Part shown: in pieces, positions 43,924 to 43,949 of the stretch
How the letters are laid out: the number at the start of each line of letters is the position of its first letter
Numbering within the stretch: position 1 is the first letter of the stretch
Assembly (NCBI GenBank): GCA_023417885.1
Contig: JAEZED010000200.1
Span: forward strand, 1 to 43,949
Source: Planctomycetota bacterium
Lineage (GTDB): Bacteria; Planctomycetota; Phycisphaerae; Tepidisphaerales; Tepidisphaeraceae
Direction of reading: 5' to 3'
Length of the DNA stretch: 43,949 nt
The notes under the pieces: model-generated
What the model saw: only the letters and a program-made list of their open reading frames with translations
The model's database searches: none
What the model was told of the DNA's origin: nothing
Translations under genes and position numbers: made by a program

Positions 43924-43949
43924 CCCCTCTCCCGCCACCGGGAGAGGGG
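43924..43949. repeat. 10-bp palindrome at the window edge, possible terminator or dispersed repeat
   Basis: CCCCTCTCCC (43924-43933) and GGGAGAGGGG (43940-43949) pair perfectly around GCCACC, 26 bases after the nuoG stop. The right arm ends at the last base, so flanks cannot be checked. The sequence resembles common intergenic palindromes rather than a terminator with a U-tract. Confidence 0.55.

Overview
This 43.9 kb window is high-GC bacterial chromosome. It is densely packed with housekeeping and cell-envelope genes and has no rRNA, tRNA, CRISPR array, transposase or phage gene that I can see. The gene set best fits a planctomycete-like bacterium, perhaps Phycisphaerae-related. Supporting signs are a PEP-CTERM secreted protein, a Ser/Thr kinase, secreted beta-propeller proteins, and the low-complexity ATRPTTQ tract at both ends of a secreted TPR protein. 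This assignment is inference; no ribosomal marker is present.

Layout. 1-8.6 kb: end of a Ser/Thr kinase, a DadA-like FAD oxidoreductase, a frame-broken TPR protein, xylose isomerase, a TerC membrane protein, GMP synthase and a secreted BNR protein. 8.6-12.1 kb: a CBS/CorC membrane protein, an unrecognised two-gene unit and an OmpA-like lipoprotein. 12.3-17.5 kb, minus strand: the cell-elongation cluster mreB-mreC-mreD-PBP2, without rodA. 17.9-21.2 kb: thiS and thiG, separated by a PEP-CTERM gene, a membrane protein and a solitary Topo VI-A/Spo11-like toprim protein. 21.2-28.1 kb: small membrane protein, cupin, rsmG, FCY1-like cytosine deaminase, UbiA-like protein, EEP phosphoesterase, coiled-coil membrane protein, frame-broken Na+/Ca2+ exchanger and a zinc-ribbon protein. 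28.2-32.1 kb: cobalamin-dependent methionine synthase split into two genes. 32.2-34.9 kb: a sigma-54 activator next to osmC, with inverted repeats and a -24/-12-like element between them. 35-43.9 kb: DUF4190 protein, Nudix protein, secreted protein, inositol-phosphatase family enzyme, M50 protease with CBS domains, Tlc/MFS-like transporter, PIG-V-like mannosyltransferase and a short NuoG.

Three observations stand out. First, a 233-residue protein (19649-20350) carries the complete toprim half of topoisomerase VI subunit A but has no room for the catalytic-tyrosine domain, and no B subunit is nearby. Second, about a dozen genes have a TANNNT (-10-like) hexamer 5-9 bases before the start codon and no Shine-Dalgarno sequence, which suggests widespread leaderless transcription. 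Third, the sigma-54 activator and osmC look like a self-contained peroxide-response switch.

Two genes, and possibly a third, are broken by single-base shifts. Such clean breaks may be assembly errors rather than true pseudogenes.
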